8,094 bases of DNA from CAZPUI01 sp964415525 (GTDB lineage Bacteria; Acidobacteriota; Holophagae; Holophagales; Holophagaceae), in the NCBI GenBank assembly GCA_964415525.1, contig CAYQAS010000162.1, positions 1-8,094 on the forward strand, written 5' to 3'. Of the stretch, positions 6,240 to 8,094 are shown piece after piece. The translations under genes were made by a program, and so were the position numbers. Every line of letters begins with the position of its first letter. The stretch's first letter is position 1. The notes beneath the pieces were generated by a model. The model was not told where the DNA came from, ran no database searches, and saw only the letters and a list, made by a program, of their open reading frames with translations.

Positions 6240-7682
6240 TCAGATCCTCGCCAGCGCCCGGTAGGCCTCCACGAAATCGTGGGGCTGGGGCAGCGTCACG
6301 TCCTCCAGCGTCGGGTGGTAGGGCACCCAGATGTCCTTGGCGGCCACGCGCTTGACCGGGGCGTCCAGCTCGAAGAAGAGTTCATCGGCGATGCGTGCGA
6401 CGATCTCCGCACCGTAGCCGAAGGACTGAGTGTCCTCATGGGCGACGATGACGCGCCGGGTCTTCTTCACGCTGCGGGCGATGGCCTCCCAGTCGTAGGG
6501 CGCCAGGGTGCGCAGGTCGAGGATCTCCACGGAGAGGCCTTCCGCCTCGGCCTGTCGCGCCGCGACGGTTGCGCGGTGGACCGTGCTGCCGTAAGTGATG
6601 ACGGTGAGGTCCTTGCCCTCGCGCACGAGGCGGGCCTTGCCGAAGGGGATCATGAAGTCCGGGCCGGGATCGACGCCCTTGTTGTGGGTCTGTCGGTAGA
6701 GGTGCTTGGGCTCCAGGAAGAGCACCGGATCTTCGCTGCGGATGGCGGTGCGCAGGAGACCCGCAGCATCCCGGGCGTTGCAGGGGTAGACCACCCGCAA
6801 CCCGGGGCAGTGGGCGAAGATGCTCTCGCCACACTGGCTGTGGTAGATGGCGCCGCCGGTGAGATAGCCCCCGATCGGCACGCGGATGACCATCGGCGTG
6901 GCGTAGCCGTTGTTCGTGCGCCAGCGCATGGGGGCCAGTTCGTCGCGAAGCTGCTGCATGGCGGGCCAGATGTAGTCGAAGAACTGGATCTCCGCCACGG
7001 GCTTGAAGCCGCGCAGGGCGAGACCGATGGCGCGGCCCGTGATGTTGGCCTCCGCCAGGGGCGTGTTGAACACCCGCGCCGGGCCGAACGCGCGCTGTAG
7101 GCCGTGGGTGGCCTTGAACACGCCGCCCTTGCCCTTGACCTCCTCCAGTGCGTCGAAGCGGCTCGCGTCCGCCACGTCCTCGCCGAAGAGGAGGATGCGC
7201 TCGTTGCGGGCCATCTCGGTCTTCAGGGTGCTGTTGATGAGGTCGATCATCGTCTTCTGCGGGCCCTCAGGCTCCGGTGTCGACTCGGTGTCAAAGGCAG
7301 ACGAGGTCGGATCCACGTCCTCGCTGTAGAGGAAGCGGGCCACGCTATCCGTCGAAGCCGGCAGCGCCTGCAGAGCGCGCTCCCAGGCCTCTTCCACTTC
7401 CGCATCCACCTCGGCCTTGAGGGCCACCAGGGCCTCCTCCGTCAGCACGCCCTCCGCCAGCAGGCGAGCGGGATACGTGGCGATGGGATCACGAAGCGCC
7501 TCGGCGGCACGCTCCGCGGCGGTCTTGTAGAGGGATTCATCGTCGGACAGGGAGTGGCTGTAGGGGCGCACCACCTTGGCCCGCACCAGGGCCGGGCCCT
7601 TGCGGGCGCGGGCGTACGCAATGGCCTGACCCATGGCGTCGAAGCTCGCATCCGGATCGCAGCCGTCGATGTTGTCCAGCAC
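6240..7682 (-). CDS. 2-oxoacid dehydrogenase E1 (fused alpha-beta): end of alpha part and whole beta part, downstream of an in-frame stop
   Basis: This is the larger piece of a fused thiamine-diphosphate-dependent E1, the decarboxylating component of a branched-chain 2-oxoacid or pyruvate dehydrogenase complex, acting in the cytoplasm. Numbering from the GTG at 7682, residues 1-60 finish the alpha domain and include RPYSHSLSDDES (39-50), the counterpart of the phosphorylation-loop region. A charged linker runs from about 60 to 140. The beta domain covers 145-480: GEDV (167-170), PLAEANITG (208-216) with the conserved Glu, the IYHSQCGESIFAHCPGLRVV segment (279-298), DPVLFLEPK (318-326), and the C-terminal beta domain with DLRTLAPYDWEAI (389-401) and VAHEDTQSFGYGAEI (413-427). 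The GTG is only the first possible start after the TAG at 7698-7700. There is no Shine-Dalgarno before it, and the coding pattern continues unbroken upstream, so 7682 is probably not a natural start. The PYSHS segment and fused layout suggest 2-oxoisovalerate dehydrogenase, but substrate cannot be fixed from sequence alone. Confidence 0.9.
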   Translation of the reverse strand: MLDNIDGCDPDASFDAMGQAIAYARARKGPALVRAKVVRPYSHSLSDDESLYKTAAERAAEALRDPIATYPARLLAEGVLTEEALVALKAEVDAEVEEAWERALQALPASTDSVARFLYSEDVDPTSSAFDTESTPEPEGPQKTMIDLINSTLKTEMARNERILLFGEDVADASRFDALEEVKGKGGVFKATHGLQRAFGPARVFNTPLAEANITGRAIGLALRGFKPVAEIQFFDYIWPAMQQLRDELAPMRWRTNNGYATPMVIRVPIGGYLTGGAIYHSQCGESIFAHCPGLRVVYPCNARDAAGLLRTAIRSEDPVLFLEPKHLYRQTHNKGVDPGPDFMIPFGKARLVREGKDLTVITYGSTVHRATVAARQAEAEGLSVEILDLRTLAPYDWEAIARSVKKTRRVIVAHEDTQSFGYGAEIVARIADELFFELDAPVKRVAAKDIWVPYHPTLEDVTLPQPHDFVEAYRALARI

Positions 7683-7697
7683 GAGAAGACCGTGCGC

Positions 7698-7700
7698 CTA
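7698..7700 (-). other. In-frame amber stop inside the E1 gene
   Basis: On the minus strand the codons read GAG GGC TGG TAG GCG CAC GGT CTT CTC GTG. The TAG interrupts the alpha domain about 30 residues after the DNGYAIS motif. Homology continues on both sides in the same frame, so no indel is needed: a single substitution (for example from CAG, AAG or GAG) explains it. Confidence 0.85.
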
Positions 7701-8093
7701 CCAGCCCTCCACCAGGGCCGCCACGTTGGCACCGGCGTACTGCACTTCCGTGGGCGTGGAGATGGCGTAGCCATTGTCCTGCACGAGGAAGACCACGGGC
7801 ACCTTCAGGTTCACCGCGGCGTTCAGAGCCTCCCAAAACTCGCCCTGGGAGACCGTTCCGTCGCCAGTGGTGGCCACCGCCACTTCGTCGGAACCAGTGT
7901 TCAGGGCCTTGCTCTGTCCCGTGGCTTCCGCCCGCAGGCAGCCTTCCATGGACCCTACAGCGTGCAGGAACTGGCTGCCCGTGCGGCTCGAGCCCGGGCC
8001 AATGCCCAAACGGTGGTAGCACCAGAGAGAGCGCCTCCACCCGCCGCCGCGGCAAGCCCCACGACCCTCGCGAGCCGCCGCGTGCCACCGAAG
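7698..8093 (-). pseudogene. 2-oxoacid dehydrogenase E1 alpha part, cut off by an in-frame TAG, 5' end outside window
   Basis: This fragment belongs to the same gene as the E1 piece ending at 6240 and lies in the same frame. It carries the alpha-subunit thiamine-diphosphate motif, starting TTGDGTVSQGEFWEALN and closing with VFLVQDNGYAIS, so the usual NN of GDG-x-NN is DN. Before it lies SSRTGSQFLHAVG, matching the SSPTGTQ-like stretch of fused E1 proteins. The frame then ends EGW-stop, and the codons right after the stop (AHGLLVLDNIDG) resume the alpha domain. The frame is open to the right edge, so the TTG at 8009 is not a real start. Upstream of about 8010 the translation (LRWHAAAREGRGACRGGG and on) no longer resembles E1: the expected GRQMPSHWGH-type motif is absent. 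This suggests a frameshift, a deletion or poor sequence near the edge. It may be a decaying gene or a sequencing problem. Confidence 0.7.
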
Positions 8094-8094
8094 C

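Noticed and set aside
4216..6264. Open frame of 682 codons on the plus strand
   Set aside because: It lies antisense to the M14-like gene, whose signal peptide, motifs and paralogy are clear. The antisense translation is rich in Arg, Gly and His with no domain. Long antisense frames are expected at this GC content.
6087..7100. Plus-strand open frame of 337 codons
   Set aside because: It is antisense to the conserved E1 beta part. Its composition is typical of a mirrored GC-rich gene.
7698..8009. Independent small gene starting at TTG 8009
   Set aside because: The frame is open upstream to the window edge and the protein is a mid-section of E1 alpha. No ribosome binding site precedes the TTG.

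Overview
The window is an 8.1 kb piece of a GC-rich bacterial chromosome. Codons strongly prefer G or C in the third position, and antisense frames stay open for long stretches because of this. A fused alpha-beta 2-oxoacid dehydrogenase E1 and paired secreted M14 carboxypeptidase-like proteins carrying acidic DxDxDG loops suggest Acidobacteriota, possibly the Holophaga/Geothrix group. That placement is an inference from gene content, not a proven identification. I see no rRNA, tRNA, CRISPR array, transposase or phage gene.

Layout. Positions 3-497 (+) hold the C-terminal part of a GH18 chitinase whose N-terminus lies outside the window. A strong intrinsic terminator at 521-549 follows it. All other genes are on the minus strand, so the chitinase is convergent with them. 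In the direction of minus-strand transcription (right to left) they are: a 2-oxoacid dehydrogenase E1 (about 8093-6240) broken by an in-frame TAG at 7698-7700; a two-gene unit of secreted M14-type proteins (6084-4336 and 4334-2595) separated by one base; thiD (2533-1739); and an unrecognised 395-residue protein (1742-555) whose ATG overlaps the thiD stop codon as ATGA.

How the genes work together. The tandem M14 genes look like an ancient duplication. The downstream copy keeps the zinc and catalytic residues. The upstream copy has the same architecture but has lost or changed almost all of them. Together with the chitinase they point to an organism that degrades external polymers and peptides. 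ThiD makes the pyrimidine half of thiamine diphosphate, and E1 enzymes use thiamine diphosphate as cofactor, but the two genes are separated by the M14 pair and a functional link is not shown. The unknown protein is tied to thiD by translational coupling and is the best candidate here for an undescribed function. I did not find evidence of a complete novel multi-gene system. The main oddities are the probable M14 pseudoenzyme, the interrupted E1 gene and the thiD-coupled orphan.
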